A DNA stretch of 16,382 bases. It comes from Promethearchaeia archaeon (GTDB lineage Archaea; Asgardarchaeota; Lokiarchaeia; Sigyniarchaeales; SOKP01). A program made the translations under genes and the position numbers. The notes under the pieces are model-generated. The model was not told where the DNA came from. It did no database searches and saw only the letters and a list, made by a program, of their open reading frames with translations. Shown piece by piece: positions 8,661 through 14,555 of the stretch. Numbering within the stretch: position 1 is the stretch's first letter; every line of letters starts with the position of its first letter. The stretch is taken from NCBI GenBank assembly GCA_029856295.1, contig JAHQWS010000297.1:1-16382 (forward strand). The letters run 5' to 3'.

Positions 8661-8945
8661 TCATAAGTTTAACTTACGGCTTCCATGTATTACTGAGATA
8701 ATTTCATAATGTTCCTTCTTGACTAAATAGACAATTCGATAATTTTTATAAATTAATACTCGAAGATTTGGGTTGTTATATTCTGGAACAATTCTAACAA
8801 GCTTAGGAGATTGTTCTAAATGCCTTGCCATCTCAAAAATCTGATTTATTAAAATCTTAGCGAATTTAGGTGAATCTCTCGAAATATATCTGGCAATTTC
8901 ATCTAATTCTTCGAGGGTGTTTTTAGGCCACTTTACTGTAACCAT
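8661..8945 (-). CDS. ParE/RelE-superfamily toxin
   Basis: This 94-residue type II toxin belongs to the ParE/RelE superfamily. ParE members poison DNA gyrase and RelE members cut mRNA on the ribosome; the sequence does not settle which applies. Visible family features are an N-terminal strand (MVTVKW), a helical hairpin with IARYISRDSP (17-26), L43-E-Q-S-P47, IVPEY (52-56), LRVLIYKNYRIVYLV (61-75), and the C-terminal strand ending IHGSRKL (86-92). The layout resembles ParE, with Arg62, Arg70 and Arg90 as candidate conserved arginines. Its ATG lies inside the upstream antitoxin gene, overlapping by 13 bases, which is typical of translational coupling in such pairs. Confidence 0.87.
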   Translation of the reverse strand: MVTVKWPKNTLEELDEIARYISRDSPKFAKILINQIFEMARHLEQSPKLVRIVPEYNNPNLRVLIYKNYRIVYLVKKEHYEIISVIHGSRKLNL

Positions 8946-9118
8946 TTTTTCAGGAGCTCTCTTGCTTCTTCATGCGTATATAAGTTTCCTTCCTCAGAAT
9001 CTTTTAAACCCTTCTCAATTTTTTGTCTTACATAAATGGCTTCAATAATATCTTCCATACTTACATCATCAGGAAGATTTTTTATCATTTCTATGATACA
9101 TTCCTTTTCTGTTGCCAT
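8933..9118 (-). CDS. Antitoxin partner of the ParE/RelE-like toxin
   Basis: This 61-residue acidic helical protein is encoded directly upstream of, and overlapping, the ParE-like toxin. The pattern IIEMIKNLPDDVSMEDIIEA (8-27), then a short spacer and HEEARELLKKWL (49-60), resembles small antitoxins found beside RelE/ParE toxins in archaea and cyanobacteria. The C-terminal helix probably wraps the toxin. No clear DNA-binding domain is visible in so short a protein, so autoregulation is not evident. GAGGT (complement of 9127-9131), eight bases before the ATG, supports the start. Assignment rests on gene order, size and this pattern. Confidence 0.8.
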   Translation of the reverse strand: MATEKECIIEMIKNLPDDVSMEDIIEAIYVRQKIEKGLKDSEEGNLYTHEEARELLKKWLQ

Positions 9119-9151
9119 TTTTAATTACCTCAATTATATTATCTATTATTA

Positions 9152-9162
9152 GGTATAAAGAT
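9152..9162 (-). promoter_or_regulatory. Candidate TATA box for the ParE-type module
   Basis: On the minus strand this reads ATCTTTATACC. Transcription would start near 9131, just before the GAGGT ribosome site of the antitoxin gene. Confidence 0.3.
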
Positions 9163-9167
9163 TTATT

Positions 9168-9180
9168 GAGAAAAAAATTT
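9168..9180 (-). terminator. T-tract after the PIN-like toxin gene
   Basis: On the minus strand a seven-T run (complement of 9171-9177) lies about 33 bases after the stop codon at 9210. It would separate this module from the ParE-type module. There is no hairpin. Confidence 0.3.
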
Positions 9181-9209
9181 AGCTATATGGAGTATTATTA
9201 ATTCTCTCT

Positions 9210-9770
9210 TCACTCATTACATTCATTCCGCGTTCTTTTTTTCTTTAAAGATTTAGCTTTATTTAATATCTGTTCATATAGAGATTTTTCCATCCATAAA
9301 CCTAGTTCGATCATTTCATTCAGTAATTCTTTAAATTCTTGATAATCCTTGACTATATCTTTTTTTAATGCATCTATAAGAACTTCAGTGCTCCATTTGG
9401 TTTTGATACCTTTCGATTCTGCTAATTTTCTAGCTTCACTATCATTAATAAGGAGTAGATCTGCTTTTAACTCCAAACTTAAAGCAATTGCGTAAGCTTC
9501 ACCACGTCCAAGAATTTTCGAAAGATTTAACGCAATTTCATGATATTGAGGCGATTCAGGATCTTTTACGATTAGCCATCCTTCTTCTTTTGCTTTTAAT
9601 TCATATTTTATATCTGAGGGGATATCTTTTTTTGGTTTAGAAAGTGGCTCAATCAGTTCTTCCCAAACTGCATTGGGAATGAAAATACTGGAATATAACT
9701 CTTTTAAAATTGATAATTTTTTGACTTTAGCAAAAAAAATTATAGGGGCAGTATCTGAAATTACAATCAT
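9210..9770 (-). CDS. PIN-like nuclease toxin (DUF3368 family)
   Basis: This 186-residue PIN-fold protein of the DUF3368 type is the predicted toxin partner of the UPF0175 gene just upstream. PIN toxins are metal-dependent RNases with an acidic active site. The expected acids are in place: Asp6 in ISDTAPI, Glu38 in the WEELI helix, Glu91 in GRGEAYAIAL (88-97), and Asp110 in INDSEARKLA (108-117). The usual DUF3368 turn after this helix, of the GTLG type, reads KWSTEVL (125-131), so that segment is divergent. A basic C-terminal tail (KKKRTR) may help bind RNA. The gene begins 11 bases after the antitoxin stop. The catalytic acids suggest an active enzyme, but the RNA target is unknown. Confidence 0.85.
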   Translation of the reverse strand: MIVISDTAPIIFFAKVKKLSILKELYSSIFIPNAVWEELIEPLSKPKKDIPSDIKYELKAKEEGWLIVKDPESPQYHEIALNLSKILGRGEAYAIALSLELKADLLLINDSEARKLAESKGIKTKWSTEVLIDALKKDIVKDYQEFKELLNEMIELGLWMEKSLYEQILNKAKSLKKKRTRNECNE

Positions 9771-9781
9771 TTCAATTCAAT

Positions 9782-10006
9782 TTAAATATGAATTGGAATT
9801 CTAGCTTTTGCGCGAATCATATCAAATTCTCGATAGGTTATGTGTGCCATTTCGGAGGCTTTACCAATTGAAATTTCTCCACGCATGTATAACTCTAATG
9901 CATCTTGGACCGCATCTGGAAGTGATTCTATATATTCCCAATCTATAGGTTTGAGTAAATTATCTTGTTTAAACCAATATTGTTTTGAATCGCTTTTTTG
10001 AACCAT
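9782..10006 (-). CDS. UPF0175-family antitoxin
   Basis: This 74-residue protein matches UPF0175, small helix-turn-helix-like proteins paired with DUF3368 PIN toxins in archaea and cyanobacteria. The core pattern is ALELYMRGEISIGKASEMAH (36-55), then ITYREFDMIRAKARIPI (56-72). This corresponds to the family's ALxLYxxGxxSxGxAAxxAG...F...L...GIP. The probable role is to neutralise the downstream nuclease and repress the pair. No ribosome site precedes the ATG, and the TATA-like box lies only about 30 bases upstream, so the message may be almost leaderless. Confidence 0.85.
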   Translation of the reverse strand: MVQKSDSKQYWFKQDNLLKPIDWEYIESLPDAVQDALELYMRGEISIGKASEMAHITYREFDMIRAKARIPIHI

Positions 10007-10032
10007 TATGAACTTCTGTGTTTCATTTTTAA

Positions 10033-10043
10033 TAATATATAAG
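10033..10043 (-). promoter_or_regulatory. Candidate TATA box for the UPF0175/PIN module
   Basis: On the minus strand CTTATATATTA lies about 30 bases before the antitoxin ATG at 10006. That puts transcription start near 10012, giving a leader of only a few bases, which agrees with the lack of a Shine-Dalgarno site. Confidence 0.4.
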
Positions 10044-10227
10044 AAATTTGAGTATTAATTTTTATCTGTCAAGCTAAGTATTTTTTTTATTTTCACAAAT
10101 AATTAGTTTCCATTGTTAATAGTTCAAGCTCGCAAATTTTTATAATTAACTAAAAAAATTTTAAGGAGGAATATTAATATTAATTTGCATAAAGTCCCAA
10201 ATATACTAATTTCTTACTAAAAAAATA

Positions 10228-10267
10228 TGAAAAAAAAAAAGAAAGTAGGATTAATTATTTAATTCCT
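10228..10267 (-). terminator. Hairpin plus T-tract after the DUF3303-like gene
   Basis: On the minus strand the stop at 10272 is followed by an imperfect hairpin (10247-10267; AGGA/TCCT and TTAA/TTAA arms with one bulged base). Then comes an eleven-T run (complement of 10230-10240). The layout matches an intrinsic-type terminator. The rest of the 265-base gap to 10007 shows no gene. Confidence 0.55.
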
Positions 10268-10271
10268 ATAC

Positions 10272-10586
10272 TTATTCTTTGAGTTTTTTACCCAATTGAA
10301 CTAAAAAGGGAATAGATTTTACTAGATCCACTACTGGGCTAATCTTAAAAACCTTAAACATACCTGGCTTTGCAATTCTCCATATTTGTGCACTTTGCAA
10401 TAATACTTCTTCACTATCTGCTTTGGTAATTGTGATACCCCAATATTCTGATGTGGAAAAATACACATGCAAAGTTGTCTCACCCTCACCGGGAGTTAAT
10501 TTCTTTTTGATTAATGTTTGAGTTATTTCAGCTAATTCTGTAGGATCAAAATCAGGATTCAATTCCCAATATTGTATAAATAGCAA
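10272..10586 (-). CDS. DUF3303-like small protein (TTG start)
   Basis: This 104-residue protein starts MLFIQYWELN and resembles DUF3303, small alpha/beta proteins of the dimeric alpha/beta-barrel kind whose function is not known. Matching elements are the opening strand, LTPGEGETTLHVYFS (30-44; family pattern P-G-x-x-x-H-x-F-x-x), ITITKADSEEVLLQ (51-64; a strand followed by an ADS helix cap), and a late strand FKVFKISPVVDL (77-88). The start codon is TTG. It is supported by AAAGGTG (complement of about 10596-10602), eight bases upstream, and by the common MLF start of the family. It may belong to the tail of the upstream cluster but is separated from it by a terminator-like hairpin at 10723-10744. 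A metabolic or signalling role cannot be claimed. Confidence 0.7.
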   Translation of the reverse strand: MLFIQYWELNPDFDPTELAEITQTLIKKKLTPGEGETTLHVYFSTSEYWGITITKADSEEVLLQSAQIWRIAKPGMFKVFKISPVVDLVKSIPFLVQLGKKLKE

Positions 10587-10722
10587 TAGTTTTACACCTT
10601 TATAGTTTGGATTAGCATTTACATAGTCTATATCCTATGCATTGTAGTATGGGAAATTCATTTTATATTTAATATTTGTTATTAATGGTAAGACATATCA
10701 AAAATAAATTCAATTTACTTGG

Positions 10723-10744
10723 AAAAAGGACTGAATTCCTTTTT
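10723..10744 (-). terminator. Hairpin terminator after the SDR/ALDH cluster
   Basis: A perfect eight-base stem, AAAAAGGA (10723-10730) and TCCTTTTT (10737-10744), encloses a six-base loop. On the minus strand it lies about 25 bases after the last stop codon of the cluster and its 3' arm ends in five T. It is symmetric, so it could act in either direction. The rest of the 182-base gap shows no gene. Confidence 0.55.
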
Positions 10745-10768
10745 GAAGAGTCTATTATTGAAGTAAAA

Positions 10769-11176
10769 TCAAAATTTAAAGTCTTTTTGCCATTTTCTAT
10801 ACCCAATCTTCCAAAGCATAAGTCTGGGCTTATTGACTAGGCTGTCCAATTCAATCCCAGGTTGAGGATTGTCCATAATCTCACGATAACGAACATAATA
10901 CTCGTCTGCGCTCGGAGTTCCTTTAATAAAGTTCAAAATGGCTTTTTCTGTGAAATATAAAATTAAATCTGGCTTAATGTTTGGGTCTTCTTTTGTCATC
11001 ACCAGAGTATTTTCGTCTTTTTTATATAAAAAATAGCGGAGTTTTGCGTTCTCCTCGTTTGTAGAATTTTCGGTAATAAAATACTCCCAGCAAGCATTGA
11101 TATGAAGATGTCTCATTAAATCTAAAGTATTTGGAAAGAATTTTTTTAATTCAGCGTATAATTCCTCGGAATCCAT
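10769..11176 (-). CDS. Small SCP2-like protein, copy 2 (downstream of ALDH)
   Basis: This 135-residue protein has no catalytic motif. Residues 69-128 run PDLILYFTEKAILNFIKG (69-86), DEYYVRYREI (91-100), then a strand ending WKIGYRKW (122-129). The order of strand, helix and strand with the DLxLxxTxxAxxxxxxG pattern resembles the SCP2 fold (sterol carrier protein 2), a hydrophobic-ligand binding domain. The same pattern recurs in the protein encoded at 12744-13223 (DLELALSVDAVKKLL ... EEY ... GYGRF), so the two look like distant paralogues. It starts 20 bases after the aldehyde dehydrogenase stop and is probably co-transcribed. It might bind or present a lipid-like substrate to the dehydrogenase. 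The fold assignment is by pattern only and is uncertain. Confidence 0.6.
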   Translation of the reverse strand: MDSEELYAELKKFFPNTLDLMRHLHINACWEYFITENSTNEENAKLRYFLYKKDENTLVMTKEDPNIKPDLILYFTEKAILNFIKGTPSADEYYVRYREIMDNPQPGIELDSLVNKPRLMLWKIGYRKWQKDFKF

Positions 11177-11196
11177 GGTCCGTTCAAATATCTGTA

Positions 11197-12690
11197 CTAT
11201 TTGATTTTCTCTAGATTTAGCGGAGTTCCATCGTAAATATACTTCCCGTAGACTAATTCTTGAGGATAATATTTACATCCCGCTGGATAAGCTGAATCCT
11301 TAATTCCGCCTAACGAAACAGTAATATCGACTAGCATCGGTCTTGCATTGATATAGATGTTTGCCGCTTCCAATTCATTTTTAAAGATTTCAATGTTATC
11401 CAAATTAGAACTATAAACGACGGCTCGCATACCATAATTGCTAGCATTGGCTAATCTAATCGCATCTTTCATATCATTAGCTTTTGTCACTGATCGAACG
11501 GGACCAAATGCTTCCTCTCGCCATAAAAATGGAGCTTTCGTTAAATCTCCACACAATTCAGGCTTTATTTCAACTAACGTTGGTTTGTAAAATAATCCAT
11601 AATCCGCGCCAGTATCGACTTTCTCTGCTCCAGTAAAGATCTTGGCACCATACTTTTTCGCATCTTCGACCATTACTTCCATCATCATTAGAATTCTTCT
11701 ACTTCCTAACGGGCCAATATCTACATCCGGATCTGTCGGATCTCCGTATTTTAAATGCCCCATTTCTTTTACTAATAACTCAATATACTCATCATAAATA
11801 TCTTTATGAACGATAATTCGTTTCATAGAGAAACATTGTTGCCCGGAATTTGTAAAGCTTGCCATAACGTTCCATTTTGCGACTTGTTCTAAATTCACAT
11901 CATCCATAACGATACCAGCATCATTGCCCGCGCATTCGAAAAAGAATTGCTTGAATGGACTGGTATACATTGTAATGCCCATAGACTTGTCCGTATTTTT
12001 TTTCAAGATTTTTGCATAGCGAACTAGGATATCCTTTGCTGTGTGAGATGCTGTAATCGTCATTATTGTTTTAACTAATGGAGAACTGAGAAATTCGTCC
12101 ACGGCCCATTCTCCAGGAGCTATAATTATATCTAAGGCATCAAGAGCAGGAAAGTCCATTTCCTCCATCATGGCATAAGCTTCTAACATAGTCAACGGAC
12201 ACGCTGTAGAGGGCTTAACAATGGCGCCATTTCCTACTAAATAATTGGCCCCCAATTGATAAAGAGGGAGACTTATAGGAGTATTTCGAGGGGAAATGCA
12301 TGTTGCCAACCCGTGTGGAATATATCTTATCTTGACGTTTTGCTCTCCTTCTATGCTTGTTAAGGGCTTTTCCTCGAGGAATTGCCAATACCAATCGCAG
12401 AATTTAAATCCTGTTGTCACAATAGAGAGCTCCCATTCAGAATACTTAATCGGAAGGCCTCCTTCTGCAACGATCAAATCTTTTAATTTTCCCTTATTAA
12501 ATCTCAATTTACTTGCATATTTAGAGAGAATGTTCGCTCGTTCGAAAAAATCCATTTTTTTTAATAAATGTTGATTTTCATGTACTTTTTTTATTTTTTC
12601 TCGAACCGTTTCAGGCGTGTCTGCCGGTATGGTGTCAATAACCTCACCGGTGTACTTATTTTTAATCTGTAATTCTTTAATTTTTGACAT
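11197..12690 (-). CDS. Divergent aldehyde dehydrogenase (ALDH superfamily)
   Basis: This 497-residue NAD(P)-dependent enzyme should oxidise an aldehyde to the acid or, with CoA or phosphate, act on an acyl group. The key residues are present: Asn136 in SPRNTP, Lys159 in IVKPS, Glu252 in FFECAGNDAGIV (250-261), nucleophile Cys286 in NSGQQCFSMKRI, and Glu393/Phe395 in EEAFGPV (392-398). Several common motifs are altered. FTGS is replaced by ITASHT (211-216), the LELGG stretch reads FFECAG, and the C-terminal PFGGxKxSGxGRE segment reads SLGGIKDSAYPAG (459-471). It is therefore far from the well-known betaine, acetaldehyde or succinic semialdehyde enzymes, and no substrate can be assigned. It lies between two SCP2-like genes (gaps of 53 and 20 bases), downstream of an SDR gene. 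That arrangement suggests a hydrophobic aldehyde made by the SDR step. No strong ribosome site is seen. Confidence 0.88.
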   Translation of the reverse strand: MSKIKELQIKNKYTGEVIDTIPADTPETVREKIKKVHENQHLLKKMDFFERANILSKYASKLRFNKGKLKDLIVAEGGLPIKYSEWELSIVTTGFKFCDWYWQFLEEKPLTSIEGEQNVKIRYIPHGLATCISPRNTPISLPLYQLGANYLVGNGAIVKPSTACPLTMLEAYAMMEEMDFPALDALDIIIAPGEWAVDEFLSSPLVKTIMTITASHTAKDILVRYAKILKKNTDKSMGITMYTSPFKQFFFECAGNDAGIVMDDVNLEQVAKWNVMASFTNSGQQCFSMKRIIVHKDIYDEYIELLVKEMGHLKYGDPTDPDVDIGPLGSRRILMMMEVMVEDAKKYGAKIFTGAEKVDTGADYGLFYKPTLVEIKPELCGDLTKAPFLWREEAFGPVRSVTKANDMKDAIRLANASNYGMRAVVYSSNLDNIEIFKNELEAANIYINARPMLVDITVSLGGIKDSAYPAGCKYYPQELVYGKYIYDGTPLNLEKIK

Positions 12691-12743
12691 ATTTCTTGTC
12701 TACCAATATAGTTTTTTATTATTTTTATTTCAAAAAAAGAAGT

Positions 12744-13223
12744 TCAGAGGCTGTATACATCATCCTCATCTTCAAGAATCCCGGCAGTTTTTGCAAATCT
12801 TCCATACCCCATATCAATTATGGTCTGCGTTCTCTTATGCAATACAAAATCAATCCATCCTTTTTTTTCATCGGGTTCATTGTAAAAATATCCAAGGAGT
12901 TTAGCATATTCCTCCTTATCTTTTGTTTGGAGTAATTTTTTAACTGCATCAACCGAGAGTGCTAGTTCTAAATCAGATTCATTTGCCTTTCCCGGTTTTA
13001 TTTCAATTCCTTGCCCATTACGAAGCACATTAAACACATCTGCAGGAGACTGATCATCATATTCATCAATTGAATTATAGAGGCAAAAATCGAATACCGA
13101 TCCGTGATCTAAATCAGAAAATATCTCAGGATATTGGGATAGAAAGGTGGTATATCTTTTTGCAAGATCAGTCTTATATGCATCTATATCTCCTATTTGG
13201 CTTGATAAATTTTCTTCCAACAT
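12744..13223 (-). CDS. Small SCP2-like protein, copy 1 (upstream of ALDH)
   Basis: This is a 159-residue acidic protein. Residues 83-143 show SDLELALSVDAVKKLLQT (83-100), EEYAKLLGYFY (104-114) and DMGYGRFAKTAGI (137-149). The pattern of an alternating strand, a helix and a late strand resembles SCP2-like sterol/lipid-binding domains, and aligns with the protein at 10769-11176 without gaps over about 65 residues by eye. The N-terminal half (VFDFCLYNSIDEYDDQS, 43-59) probably supplies the first strands. The gene starts 11 bases after the SDR stop and ends 53 bases before the aldehyde dehydrogenase, so a shared transcript is likely. No enzyme active site is visible; a carrier, substrate-presenting or structural subunit is possible. 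Confidence 0.6.
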   Translation of the reverse strand: MLEENLSSQIGDIDAYKTDLAKRYTTFLSQYPEIFSDLDHGSVFDFCLYNSIDEYDDQSPADVFNVLRNGQGIEIKPGKANESDLELALSVDAVKKLLQTKDKEEYAKLLGYFYNEPDEKKGWIDFVLHKRTQTIIDMGYGRFAKTAGILEDEDDVYSL

Positions 13224-13234
13224 TTTCTTAGAAT

Positions 13235-14233
13235 TTAACTTTTATTTTTTTCTTTTTCAATATAATTTTTATACCATTCAATTGTTTTTGTCATGCCTTC
13301 TCTTAAAGGCGTAATTTTATAATTTAACTTATCTATAGCTTTTTTGGAAGAAAATGACCAGTTATAATTCACCATTTTTACCGTGGCACGATTAATATAA
13401 GGCATTTTTTTTGTTAATTTTGTTTTTGCTTCGTGCATGCCAGCGTACATGAGGCCCATGCTCATTGGAAAATGCCTAGGCTTTTTTACTCCCACAATTT
13501 CGGCAATTAAATTAATCCAATCATTAAGAACTGCATTTTCACCACCTAGTATAAATGCTTCTCCACTTAAATCGTCTCTATCGATGATGCTTGCGAGACC
13601 ATTTACAACATCATTCACATACACAAAACTTCCGATCTTATCTGCTTTACCAGGCACACCTAAGAACTTCTTGGCTGCTATATCATGGATCATTTGTCCG
13701 AATATGTTAAAATCTCCTGGACCATATACAATTCCAGGATAAAACATCGTTGCATTAAGACCCTTTCCAATATATTCCTTAATTAATTTTTTTGCTTGAA
13801 ATTTCGTTTTTGCATAATCTAAAACCTGACCTTCTTCACTTTCATGGCTTTCATCAACAGGTTCTGCGGGTGTTGCCCCTAATGCTATAAAGGAACTAAT
13901 ATAAATAAGCTTCTTATTCTTATCTAATGCCACCTTAGCAACATTCTCCGCGCCTTTTATATTGACTTCTTCGAATATTGATTTATCCTTGGACCACATT
14001 TTCGTATAAGCAGCTAGATGGTATATCAAATCAACATTATCAACTGCTTTATTTATACTTTCAATGTCCCGAACATCGCCGTTTACATATTCAATATTCT
14101 TTAAATCTTTAAAAGGAGATACATCGCTGGTCTCTCGTATTAATAATTTTAAGTTATGACCCAAGTTACTTAAACCTTTTACTAAGTGAATCCCTATAAA
14201 TCCCGTACCCCCAGTAATTAAAATATTAGTCAT
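13235..14233 (-). CDS. Extended SDR (3beta-HSD / dihydroflavonol-reductase-like)
   Basis: This 332-residue NAD(P)-dependent oxidoreductase or epimerase is of the extended short-chain dehydrogenase family. It shows the N-terminal Rossmann motif GGTGFIG (8-14), GDVRD (52-56) for the adenine pocket, YHLAA (71-75), SS (113-114), and the catalytic Tyr140-x-x-x-Lys144 pair in YAKTK. PGIVYGPGD (166-174) and the C-terminal WSFSSKKAIDKLNY (292-305) with ITPLREGMTKTIEWY (307-321) are typical of the 3beta-hydroxysteroid dehydrogenase, dihydroflavonol reductase and HpnA group rather than of UDP-sugar epimerases. Members act on alcohol/ketone groups of hydrophobic substrates or on sugars, so the substrate stays open. 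A GGGAT ribosome site lies about five bases before the ATG. It is the first gene of the four-gene cluster and is probably controlled by the palindrome just upstream. Confidence 0.87.
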   Translation of the reverse strand: MTNILITGGTGFIGIHLVKGLSNLGHNLKLLIRETSDVSPFKDLKNIEYVNGDVRDIESINKAVDNVDLIYHLAAYTKMWSKDKSIFEEVNIKGAENVAKVALDKNKKLIYISSFIALGATPAEPVDESHESEEGQVLDYAKTKFQAKKLIKEYIGKGLNATMFYPGIVYGPGDFNIFGQMIHDIAAKKFLGVPGKADKIGSFVYVNDVVNGLASIIDRDDLSGEAFILGGENAVLNDWINLIAEIVGVKKPRHFPMSMGLMYAGMHEAKTKLTKKMPYINRATVKMVNYNWSFSSKKAIDKLNYKITPLREGMTKTIEWYKNYIEKEKNKS

Positions 14234-14258
14234 TTTTATCCCAAAAAATTAGTTAGAT

Positions 14259-14272
14259 ATTGTCTAGACAAT
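14259..14272. promoter_or_regulatory. Perfect 14-base palindrome, candidate operator
   Basis: ATTGTCTAGACAAT reads the same on both strands. It lies 26 bases before the SDR start codon and just downstream of the inferred transcription start (about 14278), the typical position of a repressor site. Its GC-containing core (GTCTAGAC) stands out from the AT-rich surroundings. The binding protein is unknown. Confidence 0.5.
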
Positions 14273-14297
14273 TATTTATTAAATTAAGAAATTGATA

Positions 14298-14310
14298 GAT
14301 ATTTAAAAGA
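14298..14310 (-). promoter_or_regulatory. Candidate TATA box of the SDR/ALDH cluster
   Basis: On the minus strand this reads as CTTTTAAATATC-like, about 65 bases before the SDR ATG. Transcription start is predicted near 14278, leaving a 45-base leader that contains the palindrome. Confidence 0.35.
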
Positions 14311-14555
14311 TTATTAAGAATAATCCAAATCTTAGAAGTAACTAACAATTAATCAATTATTGGTTGTAAAATACTACTATATACATGTAAAAAAACAAAT
14401 AAATATAATCTAATATTCATTTTTGAACAACCACAAACTGATTAAAGACTTACGTTAGTTTATGTTGTGTACTTATATTTTTCAGATTATTTTTTAAAAT
14501 TTGAATAAAAAATTAAGATTTAATAAAAATTTTAATTAAATTTTATGTGAAAATT

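Larger units (their letters stand above)
14234..14555. other. 322-base intergenic region, glutamine synthetase to SDR
   Basis: The region contains no gene on either strand. From the left it holds the SDR ribosome site, the 14-base palindrome (14259-14272), a TATA-like box on the minus strand (14298-14310), and several A/T tracts. T-runs on the minus strand at about 14505-14540, close to the glutamine synthetase stop, probably end that transcript. No RNA gene fold is evident by eye. Confidence 0.7.

Noticed and set aside
10163..10170. Strong plus-strand Shine-Dalgarno-like AAGGAGGA
   Set aside because: No ATG or GTG follows at a usable distance; the TTG at 10185 opens only eleven codons. It is probably chance in a purine-rich stretch.
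12617..12935. Overlapping plus-strand open frames of 83-95 codons
   Set aside because: They lie across the start of the ALDH gene and the end of the SCP2-like gene on the other strand, have low-complexity Phe/Ser-rich translations and no ribosome site.
14234..14555. Possible small RNA gene in the long AT-rich gap
   Set aside because: No stable GC-containing fold besides the short palindrome and no C/D or H/ACA box arrangement could be seen; AT-tracts alone are not evidence.
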